A DNA stretch of 64,000 nucleotides, taken from positions 1 to 64,000 of the forward strand of contig JAFTWA010000016.1 of the NCBI GenBank assembly GCA_017465565.1. The letters run 5' to 3'. Shown here piece by piece: positions 35,692 to 43,823 of the stretch. This DNA comes from Tyzzerella sp. (lineage in GTDB: Bacteria > Bacillota > Clostridia > Lachnospirales > Lachnospiraceae). Every line of letters starts with the position of its first letter. Position 1 is the stretch's first letter. Below the pieces are notes generated by a model. The model searched no databases, was not told the DNA's origin, and worked only from the letters and a program-made list of their open reading frames with translations. A program made the translations under genes and the position numbers.

Positions 35692-37038
35692 TTAAAATTC
35701 TATTCTCTCAACAATATAATCCCGACAATTATTTTTTTCCATAAATCCCGACATATAGATAGGTAAATAGGTTACCTTTTCTTTTTTCTCAATATTACAA
35801 TTAGCAAATACAAACGCCTCTTCTATATCATATTGTGAAAGATTAACGCAATGATTTAACGCCGAATGAAGCGTATAATCTTTCCCGCTTTTTACTTCAA
35901 TTGGCAACAATTTCCCCTGATATTCTACCACAAAATCCAGTTCACCATATCGGTTTGAATTATAATAATAAATATCAAATCCTTTATTCTTCAATTCACT
36001 CGCCACCGCATTTTCGTAGATTCCGCCACCATTTAAATTGCTATCTTTGCCGAGAATCATTGTCTTTGTACTCATCCCATATATAGATGTAAGCATCCCT
36101 ACATCTGAAAGATATAGTTTGAAAAGACTTTGCTTTTCATTAAGTTTAAGAGGGATTTTGGGTTCAGTAGCGTTGTATACAGGTAACACAACACCTGCAT
36201 TCTTTAACCATAAGAACGAACTCTCTACTCGATTGAAATGTAATCCTTTTTTTATATCTGTCACAATAAAGCGTCGGTTTTGTTTTAACAACTCTGCTGG
36301 TACAAGTTCATAAATATTGGATAATATGAGTCTTTTATCTTCTGTTTCATACTGCGTAAAATCCAATTTATATAATTCTATAATATCTTTGTGTATTGCC
36401 ATTACATCATTCACATTGTAGGTTTCAGAAAATCTGCTTACTGCTTCCGGCATTCCACCAACTACAAGATACTGATTGAATAAAGAAAGCATCTTTTCAT
36501 TTATTGCTTCCATTACTGGTGTTCTGTTAAAAAAACTCTCCTTTAAGTGTTCCACCACGTCATTGGATATATTGGTAATCTGAAGAAACTCTTCAAAATC
36601 AAGAGGAAACATTTCGTATGTTGTCAGATATCCAACCGGTGCGGATTCTAGATTCGTTATTTCCACTCCCAATAGCGAACCACTTAGCACATATTTAAAA
36701 CTACCTTCATCTACAAGAAATTTAATTTTTGTAACCATATCTTTGTACTTTTGAACTTCATCAATAAAAATGACAGTTTGTCCTTTGACAAACGGCTTAT
36801 CCGTCAATGTAGACAAGCCCATGATAAGTTCATTAACCGAATTGTATTCCTGCAATATCTTGACAGCTTCTGGCATTGCAATGAGATTGATTTCTATATA
36901 ATTGCACCCCATCGCATCTAGCGTGTCTCTAATCACGTGCGTTTTTCCAACCTGCCTAGCTCCTTTTATCAACAAAGCTTTACTACTGTTATTATACCAG
37001 TCCTGAATTTGTTTGCTTATTTTTCTATATAATTTCAT
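35692..37038 (-). CDS. AAA ATPase with DUF4143 (ATP-binding/nuclease-fold C-terminus)
   Basis: A 448-residue member of the large AAA_14-DUF4143 family. The N-terminal ATPase has Walker A IKGARQVGKTH (about 24-34), Walker B VIFIDEVQKYKDM and sensor-like YVLSGSLLGVE. The C-terminal DUF4143 part includes VYNATEPKIPLKLNEKQSLFKLYLSDVGML and the restriction-endonuclease-like ENAVASELKNKGFDIYYYNSNRYGELDFVVEYQGKLLPIEVKSG (E-x-D...ExK). The family is abundant in gut Firmicutes and Bacteroidetes, often in islands; its function is unresolved, with defence or DNA metabolism proposed. The ATG at 37038 follows GGAGGTG. Three operator-like repeats lie upstream. Confidence 0.88.
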   Translation of the reverse strand: MKLYRKISKQIQDWYNNSSKALLIKGARQVGKTHVIRDTLDAMGCNYIEINLIAMPEAVKILQEYNSVNELIMGLSTLTDKPFVKGQTVIFIDEVQKYKDMVTKIKFLVDEGSFKYVLSGSLLGVEITNLESAPVGYLTTYEMFPLDFEEFLQITNISNDVVEHLKESFFNRTPVMEAINEKMLSLFNQYLVVGGMPEAVSRFSETYNVNDVMAIHKDIIELYKLDFTQYETEDKRLILSNIYELVPAELLKQNRRFIVTDIKKGLHFNRVESSFLWLKNAGVVLPVYNATEPKIPLKLNEKQSLFKLYLSDVGMLTSIYGMSTKTMILGKDSNLNGGGIYENAVASELKNKGFDIYYYNSNRYGELDFVVEYQGKLLPIEVKSGKDYTLHSALNHCVNLSQYDIEEAFVFANCNIEKKEKVTYLPIYMSGFMEKNNCRDYIVERIEF

Positions 37039-37063
37039 ATTGATGTTGCACCTCCACAACAGT

Positions 37064-37092
37064 ATTATATCCGCACTTTGTCAAAATAACAA
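37064..37092 (-). promoter_or_regulatory. DUF4143 ATPase promoter
   Basis: TTGTTA (37087-37092), 17 bases, TATAAT (37064-37069) on the minus strand, 26 bases before the ATG. The first of three TTTTGACAAA repeats occupies the spacer. Confidence 0.7.
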
Positions 37093-37150
37093 GCAAAATT
37101 CTTTTGTTTTTGTCAAAAATATCTTTTGTTTTTCATCCTATTTGTCAAAA
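37077..37150 (-). repeat. Three TTTTGACAAA operator-like repeats at 32-bp spacing
   Basis: TTTGTCAAAA on the plus strand occurs at 37077-37086, 37109-37118 and 37141-37150. Start-to-start distances are exactly 32 and 32 bases, about three helical turns, so all three face the same side. The core TTTG-T-CAAA is itself palindromic. The first copy lies between the -10 and -35 of the DUF4143 ATPase promoter. Confidence 0.75.
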
Positions 37151-37158
37151 TTGATATT

Positions 37159-37426
37159 TTAAGCTTTATTTACTGCCAATTTGCCCACTTTAAGCGCAGC
37201 TATAGACGCATAGGGAACTTTACTTATATCATGTTTACTCTTTTCTTCACTTGTTAATTTAATGGAATCTGCTGACAATGTCATGTACGCGAGTAATTCA
37301 CCTGTGTGCTTGTGCACTAATAGAAATGTTTTAACTGATATTTAGATTTGAAAATTGTTTTGCGATGGTTAAGGCATCCTCGCCACTCAATTCTGGAGTT
37401 GCTTGAATTGGTTTAATTGTTACCAT
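37159..37426 (-). pseudogene. GNAT acetyltransferase relic
   Basis: Behind a good ribosome-binding site the ATG at 37426 opens MVTIKPIQATPELSGEDAL and a stop follows after 31 codons. In another frame the coding continues (HKHTGELLAYMTLSADSI, then SKVPYASIAALKVGKLAVNKA) to a stop at 37159. These segments resemble the first half of a GNAT-family N-acetyltransferase (the KVGKLAV strand before the acetyl-CoA loop). The acetyl-CoA-binding loop and C-terminal half are missing. It is therefore a truncated relic with at least one internal lesion. Confidence 0.65.
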
Positions 37427-37450
37427 AACATCCACCCCTTTTCCTTTCTT

Positions 37451-37505
37451 ATATCTTCAGTATACCACTGAAGATATAAGAATTCAATTCAGTTTGTAAC
37501 TGAAT
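37451..37505 (-). promoter_or_regulatory. GNAT relic promoter with operator palindromes (copy B)
   Basis: TTGAAT (37482-37487), 17 bases, TATACT (37459-37464) on the minus strand. ATTCAGTTACAAACTGAAT (37487-37505) is a perfect 8-bp-arm palindrome next to the -35. A second inverted repeat with 11-bp arms ATATCTTCAGT/ACTGAAGATAT (37451-37477) spans the -10. From the start codon to the palindrome the region is strongly similar to copy A at 35541-35630. Confidence 0.7.
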
Positions 37506-37535
37506 TTCTTTAAGATTTCATTAATTTTAAAACTT

Positions 37536-37609
37536 CTATAGATTCTCCAGAAATCCTTTTAACCTTGCCGCAATATCGTACCCTTTGTCAAAGACAAACG
37601 GTTTAGATT
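37536..37609 (-). pseudogene. 3' relic of an SGNH hydrolase gene
   Basis: Directly after the GH78-like stop, the minus strand reads FDKGYDIAARLKGFLENL and a TAG. This matches the end of the intact SGNH hydrolase at 39141 (GHARIAARLKGFLEGL, TAG), and the DNA is alike over about 39 bases with roughly six differences. No more of the gene is present. Confidence 0.65.
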
Positions 37610-39139
37610 CTATTTATTCTCTTCCTCAACATACCTTGAAATCCAATATGCCGGGGTACAGCTCCATGCATGGCAGGCGCTATTAAGTTCAGGGGCGTTA
37701 TAGGGAGATTCAAAATCATTATGCTCATTGAAGCATTCGGGACAACAATCGTAACCACAATTGAGCATCTTACCCCAATAGTCTTTTATTTTCTCAATCA
37801 TGCGGTCTTTTAAGCCGCAATTGTAAAGCGCTTCTAAATAATAGTGAACGGCGAAAGGAGTACGCATCGTATACGCAGTATCAAGCTCTTCCACCTTACT
37901 TATAAGTGCAACACTTTCATCTTGCGAAAGAATACCGCTTAAAACCGCCCAGATTTGAGAGTGTTGAGAAATTTGTCCGCTTGATGTTACAAACAAACCT
38001 TTTGAACTATCAAAATATGTAATCATTAAATCTGAAACAATCCTGATTTCAGCCTCAATCCAATCAACATTTTCTTCAAGTAACTCACTAATAAATTTAA
38101 ATTGCCTCAACGAATAAAGATAAACACCTAAAAAGGATATTTCCTTATCAAGATTTGGGCACCAGTCAATAAATGAGTGCGTTTGTCCCTTATAAACAGA
38201 GTGCACTATTTGTATCTGTTCCTTTGCGACCACATATAGTTCTTTGATTAACTCTATGTCCTTACAATCCTCGTAATAGTCGTAAAGACACGAAATAAAG
38301 AAAAGGCAGTAGTCGATAAATATCCAGTCGGGCTTGTCATCTATATAGGGCGGAGATTCGGAAAAAAGGCAGGATGACACCATCTTGCTGTCAGTTCTGC
38401 AACCCGCAAGCAAATAAAGAGAGCGTTTTATAAGGTCATAGTTTCTAAAGGTTTTATAATCCGTTAACGCCTGAACACGCAAATCTCCCAACCATAAACG
38501 CCGATCTCTTTTCGGTCCATCCTCAAATACATCCTGCTCACATTCTTTGAGAGTTTTAAGTGATGCAGTATATATTCGTTTGAGTTTTTCGTCCTTGATT
38601 TCAATAGGTAAGGCGTCCCTCAAATCAACTGCAGAAACTGTCTCGGCAAAAATGTTTTCAAGTGCTATCGGAAAATCGGCAGTATCAATTCTTTCTATCA
38701 AAAGATACCTGAAGGCATATCTTCGGTCCAGTTTGGTTTCGTATGGCATTAAAGCTATGATTTTTTCTTCACGCTGAAACCAACCGTCACCAAGAACACC
38801 CTTATATTCTTCAACTGGCTTGAGAATTTCATAGGGAAATTCCCCGAAGGAGAATTTAAGCTTTATTGGAGAATCGCATATTCTTATGTCACCGTAATTG
38901 TGCAAGGAAAAATGCAGATATCCAACATAATGTTCACCAAAATCAAGCAAAACCTTATCACCACTGTTTAAAATCACTGGCAGAGAAAAAGGGGTTTTCT
39001 CAATTACCTCAATATTCTGAAAACAGTCAAAGTTTTCAACGAACTCGACCGTTCTTGTAGGAAAAACGTTATTGGATATTAAATCTTTTTTGAGAGAATT
39101 CGCCTTTGCTAAAAAGGATTCATTAATAATAATTGCCAT
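37610..39139 (-). CDS. GH78-like (alpha-L-rhamnosidase-type) six-hairpin glycosidase
   Basis: A 509-residue protein without a signal peptide. The N-terminal 180 residues are beta-sandwich-like. The catalytic (alpha/alpha)6 barrel holds the GH78-type motif EDGPKRDRRLWLGDLRVQAL, where acidic residues serve general acid/base roles. Later FIDWCPNLDKE, TPFAVHYYLEALY and CHAWSCTPAYWISRYV are typical of the fold. It is shorter than most alpha-L-rhamnosidases (usually 700 or more residues), so exact specificity is uncertain. It starts one base after the SGNH gene stop. Unlike its neighbours it is followed by a relic of the SGNH 3' end, which suggests it was inserted. Confidence 0.78.
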   Translation of the reverse strand: MAIIINESFLAKANSLKKDLISNNVFPTRTVEFVENFDCFQNIEVIEKTPFSLPVILNSGDKVLLDFGEHYVGYLHFSLHNYGDIRICDSPIKLKFSFGEFPYEILKPVEEYKGVLGDGWFQREEKIIALMPYETKLDRRYAFRYLLIERIDTADFPIALENIFAETVSAVDLRDALPIEIKDEKLKRIYTASLKTLKECEQDVFEDGPKRDRRLWLGDLRVQALTDYKTFRNYDLIKRSLYLLAGCRTDSKMVSSCLFSESPPYIDDKPDWIFIDYCLFFISCLYDYYEDCKDIELIKELYVVAKEQIQIVHSVYKGQTHSFIDWCPNLDKEISFLGVYLYSLRQFKFISELLEENVDWIEAEIRIVSDLMITYFDSSKGLFVTSSGQISQHSQIWAVLSGILSQDESVALISKVEELDTAYTMRTPFAVHYYLEALYNCGLKDRMIEKIKDYWGKMLNCGYDCCPECFNEHNDFESPYNAPELNSACHAWSCTPAYWISRYVEEENK

Positions 39140-39140
39140 A

Positions 39141-39797
39141 CTATAGACCCTCCAAAAAACCTTTTAATCTTGCTGCAATTCTTGCGTGCCCCTCATCATT
39201 TGGATGTAATCCATCCTGCATATAGAGTTCTTGATAAATCGGAACCTTTGGTGTCATTCCGCCCATTTGCAGCATATTAAGAAATGGGATGGAATACTTT
39301 CTTGTAACCATCTTCAAAACATCTACGTAATCGTAAAGTGTTCCTTGTGGTGTCGGCTTGTTGTCACCGCATATGCTGTCTTCATTCAATCTGTGAAGCG
39401 GACTCATGAAGACAATCTGTGACTTTGGAAAGCGATTAATCAGCTTCTCACAAATCACATGGCACGCTCCCCAAAATGTATCCTCGGTGCGGTCGTCTGG
39501 CGTTCCAATCGGCGCATCACCGTGCCCGAAATCATTTGTACCGCCAAATACAAGAACCAAATCGCAATCCTCATCGATTTTGTCTACTCTTGAAATAAAG
39601 TCCAAGTCATATCTTGGCTCCTCGCTTGGATTTTTCTGGCGGGCAATGCGGGTTCCTCCGATTCCATCTACGTAAAGTTCTCTGATACCGCATTCTCTTT
39701 GGAGGCGGTTGTAGTATGTATTATTTATGTCTTCTACCCAAGCGCCTTCCGTAATGCTGTCTCCCAGAACGCCCATTTTAATTCCTTTTAGTTCCAT
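39141..39797 (-). CDS. SGNH/GDSL-family hydrolase
   Basis: A 218-residue cytosolic esterase-like protein. Block I MGVLGDSITEGAW carries the nucleophile Ser14, the block III Gly-Asn pair is VLVFGGTNDFGHGD, and block V is YMQDGLHPNDEGH with catalytic Asp and His. In glycan loci such enzymes remove acetyl or other acyl groups from sugars. The frame extends upstream, but the ATG at 39797 follows AAAGGAG at seven bases and starts at the natural MELKGIKMG. It lies between the GpsA-like and GH78-like genes. Confidence 0.86.
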   Translation of the reverse strand: MELKGIKMGVLGDSITEGAWVEDINNTYYNRLQRECGIRELYVDGIGGTRIARQKNPSEEPRYDLDFISRVDKIDEDCDLVLVFGGTNDFGHGDAPIGTPDDRTEDTFWGACHVICEKLINRFPKSQIVFMSPLHRLNEDSICGDNKPTPQGTLYDYVDVLKMVTRKYSIPFLNMLQMGGMTPKVPIYQELYMQDGLHPNDEGHARIAARLKGFLEGL

Positions 39798-39825
39798 CTT
39801 TCGTCTCCTTTGTTTAGAAATAATG

Positions 39826-39853
39826 TGGGTGCGATTCGCAAAAATCACACCCA
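39826..39853 (-). terminator. Intra-operon hairpin after the GpsA-like gene
   Basis: Stem TGGGTGCGATT/AATCACACCCA (one mismatch) with a six-base loop, starting 14 bases past the stop at 39867. There is only a short mixed U-tract (ATTATTT), so partial termination is likely rather than a full stop. Confidence 0.6.
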
Positions 39854-39866
39854 TCTAATCATGTTT

Positions 39867-40919
39867 TTAAACGTCCGCGACAAATGTAAAGTCTTCCCAA
39901 GGAAGATTTACAGCCTTCTTTTGACAGATGATCTCATCCACATGCATAAGAAGTGGGAAATCTTTTGCATCAAGCACTCCGTTAGCTGCTGCAACCTTAA
40001 TTGCACGAGCAACACGTTCTGCAACTACAAGTGACTCTAATGTTACACCATTAAGTTCTTCTTTTGCTTCGTCGATGTTAAGACCACGTCCAAGAAGAAT
40101 ACCAACAAGTCTTGTACGTCCGCCGTAAACTGTTACGTAAAGGTCGCCGTAGCCAACTGTCATATTCTCTAATGTTGCTGCCCCCTGATATGCAAGAAGT
40201 CTGTACATTTCTTTGACTGCCTGTCCAAAGATAGCCGCCTGTGAGTTAAAGTGAAGCTGACTGTCAAGACCGAATTCTTTTTGATTTAATCCGATTGTTA
40301 ATGCGATACCTAATGCGTATCCGTTTTTAAGAGCTACTGCACTTTCAATACCTGTTACGTCTGTTGAAAGACTGATGTGGTAGTATGAAGTTGTCATAAC
40401 TTCTTTCATCATTTTTAAGATTTCCATATCACGTCCACAGAAAGCAACCTCTGTTTGATCATGGAATACTAATTCGTAGCTTGTACATGGTCCACCAATA
40501 GCGTTGATAGAAAGCTTCTTTCCAATTTTTTCCATCTTCGCTTCCCAAACATCTGGGTATGTAAGTAATTTTCCGTCTTCTGTATCCACAAGACCTTTTG
40601 TTACACTTAACACAGGAATTTCTGAAGGAATCTTTGGTAAAATCACATCGCCAAACCAGTCTACACCAAAGCTGGAAACACCGCCGATGATAAATGTAGA
40701 ACCCGCAATAGCTTCGTCTACCTCTTCGATTTGGTAGTATTTGATTCCTGCCGGAAATACTCTGTCAAACTTTGGATGCTTGTCTTCTTTTCTACAAGCA
40801 TCAATAATTTCTCTATCTAAATGTGTACCTACCAATCTTACTTCATGTCCATTTTCTCTTGCAGGAAAGGCCAAAGCTGAACCCATCATACCTGCACCAA
40901 TAATTGTTACAATTGCCAT
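39867..40919 (-). CDS. NAD(P)-dependent glycerol-3-phosphate dehydrogenase-like protein
   Basis: A 350-residue two-domain dehydrogenase of the GpsA superfamily. The Rossmann motif is VTIIGAGMMGSALAFP. SVTKGLV, IGGPCTSYEL and the substrate-domain lysine region ALKNGYALGIALTIG match GpsA motifs, and GYGDLYVTVYGGRTRLVGILLGRG follows. GpsA normally makes glycerol 3-phosphate for lipids, but that copy is usually beside der/plsY. Here it sits between a glycerophosphodiesterase and an SGNH hydrolase, suggesting a catabolic role with glycerol-phosphate or a related polyol phosphate. I leave the symbol blank for that reason. Confidence 0.82.
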   Translation of the reverse strand: MAIVTIIGAGMMGSALAFPARENGHEVRLVGTHLDREIIDACRKEDKHPKFDRVFPAGIKYYQIEEVDEAIAGSTFIIGGVSSFGVDWFGDVILPKIPSEIPVLSVTKGLVDTEDGKLLTYPDVWEAKMEKIGKKLSINAIGGPCTSYELVFHDQTEVAFCGRDMEILKMMKEVMTTSYYHISLSTDVTGIESAVALKNGYALGIALTIGLNQKEFGLDSQLHFNSQAAIFGQAVKEMYRLLAYQGAATLENMTVGYGDLYVTVYGGRTRLVGILLGRGLNIDEAKEELNGVTLESLVVAERVARAIKVAAANGVLDAKDFPLLMHVDEIICQKKAVNLPWEDFTFVADV

Positions 40920-40955
40920 TTTAATCGACTCCCTTCTATCTAAAACTTCAAGTTT

Positions 40956-41762
40956 TTACTTATGATATCCTTTTTTTCTTAACCAATCTAAAATCTCGTC
41001 TGGATTGTTGCAGGTAATGAGGTAAGCACCTCTTTCAATTACCATATCCACACGTTCCTCGGTGTCCACGCCTGCACCTGCCCAAGGCTGTACGCCTCTT
41101 GCAAGCATCTCATCGCATTCCTCTTTCGTTGCCATTGGCTCCCACTCTTCTTTGGTTGTAAACATACAACAACAATAAGGGAAGGTATATGGGTCTTCAC
41201 TAATTTCGCCCAGGCATCCAATTGGATAATAAGAATGCAAACGATATTTCTTACCATATTTCTTATTAATATATTCATGAAGTTTTCCACTCCATGTGTT
41301 AATAACTACGCGGTCTGTATACCCATAGTCATCAATGATTTTCAACGCTCTGTCGCAAAGTTCATACGCATATTCCTCGCGGCCTTCTGTTGGATACTCT
41401 TTCAATTCCACATCCAGAGTCATAGTTGGGTGGTCTTTAATCCAGTCCATAAATTCGATAAACGTAGGAATTTGACAACCTTTGAACTCCTCTCCTTTAT
41501 GACTTCCGGCATCTAATGCTTTCAATTCTGCCAACGTAAAATCGCATACTAAACCAGTAGCATTTGTTGTACGGTCAACTGTGGCATCGTGAATAATAAC
41601 TAACTCATCATCTTTTGTAACACGTACATCGATTTCAATCTGGTCAACACCAATTGCTTCTGACGCCTTAAAAGATTCCATCGTGTTTTCCGGATATTTT
41701 GCAGGCCATCCTCTGTGGGCTGCAACGTAAATATTTTTCGGGCTTTGTGTCCAATAATTCAT
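40956..41762 (-). CDS. Glycerophosphodiester phosphodiesterase
   Basis: A 268-residue GDPD-family TIM barrel that hydrolyses glycerophosphodiesters to glycerol 3-phosphate and an alcohol. Catalytic and metal residues are in AAHRGWPAKYPENTMESFK, QIEIDVRVTKDDELVIIHDATVDRTTN and LDVELKEYP. No signal peptide is present, so it acts on imported substrate, like UgpQ. Its neighbour encodes a glycerol-3-phosphate dehydrogenase-like protein, a likely consumer of its product. Confidence 0.9.
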   Translation of the reverse strand: MNYWTQSPKNIYVAAHRGWPAKYPENTMESFKASEAIGVDQIEIDVRVTKDDELVIIHDATVDRTTNATGLVCDFTLAELKALDAGSHKGEEFKGCQIPTFIEFMDWIKDHPTMTLDVELKEYPTEGREEYAYELCDRALKIIDDYGYTDRVVINTWSGKLHEYINKKYGKKYRLHSYYPIGCLGEISEDPYTFPYCCCMFTTKEEWEPMATKEECDEMLARGVQPWAGAGVDTEERVDMVIERGAYLITCNNPDEILDWLRKKGYHK

Positions 41763-41785
41763 GATATTGTCCTCCTCTTATAGCA

Positions 41786-43735
41786 CTATAGATTTATTTT
41801 CACTCGTTCCGCCAATTCTATCTCATGTGCATTTTTGCGTACTTCAACAATAAAATGCCCTGGGGTTACAACCCACTCATTTTTCGCAGTCGAATAGTAC
41901 GAAAATGCATCCTTGGCCAATTTAAATTGAACTTCCACTTTATCATGAGCCTTTACAAACACTTTGTCAAATGCTTTTAGTTCTCTTATCGGGCGATATA
42001 CAATTGGATTCACTTCATTCACATAAACCTGAACTACTTCTTTTCCGTCCACATCGCTTACGTTTTCCACCCAGAAGCTCACATCTACATCCTTTTCATT
42101 GACTCTCACCTTCAAATCTGAATATTTAAACCTTGAATAACTAAGACCATAGCCAAACGGATATAATACATCTATTCCGTGGGTTTCAAAGTGGCGATAT
42201 CCTACATTCAATCGCTCTTCATATACCATTACCCCTTCATCACGATAGGTATGTTCTGAAGGAATGTCATCTAACGAGTAGGCATAGGTCTCAGTGAGCC
42301 TTCCTGATGGATTCACCTTTCCAGTCAACACATTTGCAACTGCCTGCGATACATTCTGTCCGCCAAAACCAGCAAGTACCACTGCATCTGCAAGGTTATC
42401 AAATTCTGAAAGGTCCACCGCAGAGCCTGCATATACAACCACCACTAATTTTTTCGTGTGTTTGCGCAAATATCGAACTGCGTCCGCTTCCTCCTTCGAA
42501 AGGGAAATGGACTGTCTGTCAGCACTTTCAAACTCTGCCCCTGGTCCTGTACCAACTGTCAGAATTGTCACGTCACTCTGTTCGCTGTCCATACACGCTT
42601 TTCTGATATTTCCCACGAGAATCAGTGGACCATAGGCTTTCGCAATGCTTTCTGAGTAAAATGCATCCATGCCCACATTTCTCAAAGCCTCATCCAACGG
42701 CACAAATGGTCTATTCGGTGTCACAGCACTACTTCCATTGCCGTGATAATAGTTGCGTGCTGGTGCTCCTGTCACACAAATTTTTCCTTCCTTAATAGGA
42801 AGCACTCCATTATTCTTCAAAAGAACAATGGCCTCTTCCTCCACTTCCTGTGAAATTGCAATACGTTCTTCCACAGAATATTGAACCTTTTGAAGTTTCT
42901 TTTCCGCCGCTGCATTTTCTCCAAGTGCAACAATTCTTCCAGCAGATGTATCAAGACATTCCAAATCCACTCTGCCCGCTGCCAAATGTTCCTGCATTAC
43001 CTCCGCATGCTTTGCATTATGTGGAAATTCCAAATCCAGCCCCGAATGAAGGGTATCCAGCGGGTCCTGCACCGCTTCCCAGTCAGAAACGATAACGCCT
43101 TCAAATCCAAAGTCGTCCCTTAGGACTTGATTGAGCTTCTTATTTGCACTCATACGAACACCATTTACTAAGTTATAAGAAGTCATTACTGTCCATGGTT
43201 TTGCCTTTGTTGCAATCTCAAAAGGCTTCAAATAAATTTCTCGGAGTGTTCTTTCGTCCACTTCTGATGATAGCCAATATCTCGAATATTCTCGGTTATT
43301 ACAGCAATAATGCTTGAGGGATGTTCCAACATGCCCCTCCTGAACACCCTCGATAAAACTCTTACCAAACATTCCAGCTACATATGGGTCTTCACTGAAA
43401 TATTCAAAATTACGTCCACAAAGTGGCGTACGTTTAATATTTACTCCAGGTCCCAAAATGACATCTACATTGTGGTCGATACAATCATCTGCTATGGCAC
43501 GTCCCATTTTGTGTGCCAGAGATAAATTCCATGTCTGAGATAACATTTGGTAACAAGGATATGCGACAGAAGGATAAATACTGTCATTCGCCCAGCTGTC
43601 AGTCACTGCAAGGCAACGAAGACCGACTGGACCATCGCTTACCTTAACCTTGCCGATTTTCCCACCAAGGTCCTCTGTTTCCCACCAGTCCTTTGCCATA
43701 ACCAGTTTTATTTTTTCTTGATTAGAAATATTCAT
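41786..43735 (-). CDS. GH3-family glycoside hydrolase (beta-glucosidase-like)
   Basis: A 649-residue GH3 enzyme without a signal peptide. The N-terminal barrel contains GPGVNIKRTPLCGRNFEYFSEDPYVAGM, SLKHYCCNNREYSRYW and the nucleophile Asp in VIVSDWEAVQDP near residue 217. The C-terminal alpha/beta sandwich (YAGSAVDLSEF; AGFGGQNVSQAVANVLTGKVNPSGRLTETYA) and a fibronectin-like tail follow (YPFGYGLSYSRF). Cytosolic GH3 enzymes finish oligosaccharides brought in by ABC importers. Beta-glucosidase, beta-xylosidase or beta-N-acetyl-type specificity cannot be decided by eye. Confidence 0.9.
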   Translation of the reverse strand: MNISNQEKIKLVMAKDWWETEDLGGKIGKVKVSDGPVGLRCLAVTDSWANDSIYPSVAYPCYQMLSQTWNLSLAHKMGRAIADDCIDHNVDVILGPGVNIKRTPLCGRNFEYFSEDPYVAGMFGKSFIEGVQEGHVGTSLKHYCCNNREYSRYWLSSEVDERTLREIYLKPFEIATKAKPWTVMTSYNLVNGVRMSANKKLNQVLRDDFGFEGVIVSDWEAVQDPLDTLHSGLDLEFPHNAKHAEVMQEHLAAGRVDLECLDTSAGRIVALGENAAAEKKLQKVQYSVEERIAISQEVEEEAIVLLKNNGVLPIKEGKICVTGAPARNYYHGNGSSAVTPNRPFVPLDEALRNVGMDAFYSESIAKAYGPLILVGNIRKACMDSEQSDVTILTVGTGPGAEFESADRQSISLSKEEADAVRYLRKHTKKLVVVVYAGSAVDLSEFDNLADAVVLAGFGGQNVSQAVANVLTGKVNPSGRLTETYAYSLDDIPSEHTYRDEGVMVYEERLNVGYRHFETHGIDVLYPFGYGLSYSRFKYSDLKVRVNEKDVDVSFWVENVSDVDGKEVVQVYVNEVNPIVYRPIRELKAFDKVFVKAHDKVEVQFKLAKDAFSYYSTAKNEWVVTPGHFIVEVRKNAHEIELAERVKINL

Positions 43736-43764
43736 GTTTCAATTTCTCCTTCTTGCAATAAATA

Positions 43765-43788
43765 GGCGAGGCGGAAAACCGCCCCGCC
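43765..43788 (-). terminator. Hairpin between the giant gene and GH3
   Basis: GC-rich stem GGCGAGGCGG/CCGCCCCGCC (one mismatch, tetraloop) followed on the minus strand by TATTTATT. It probably lowers transcription of GH3 and downstream genes relative to the upstream part, or stabilises the upstream mRNA 3' end. Confidence 0.7.
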
Positions 43789-43823
43789 CGTCTATCAGGT
43801 TATTTCTTCTTTATCACAAAAGT

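Noticed and set aside
37580..37602. Hairpin after the GH78-like gene as operon terminator
   Set aside because: Stem ACCCTTTGTC/GACAAACGGT is imperfect, has no U-tract, and coincides with the SGNH relic coding sequence.
38990..39055. GAAC...GTTC pair resembling a LexA box inside the GH78-like gene
   Set aside because: Spacing is six bases instead of four and it lies inside coding sequence.
39867..40919. Calling this gene the housekeeping gpsA
   Set aside because: The sequence fits the family, but the neighbourhood is catabolic and another gpsA may exist elsewhere, so no symbol was given.
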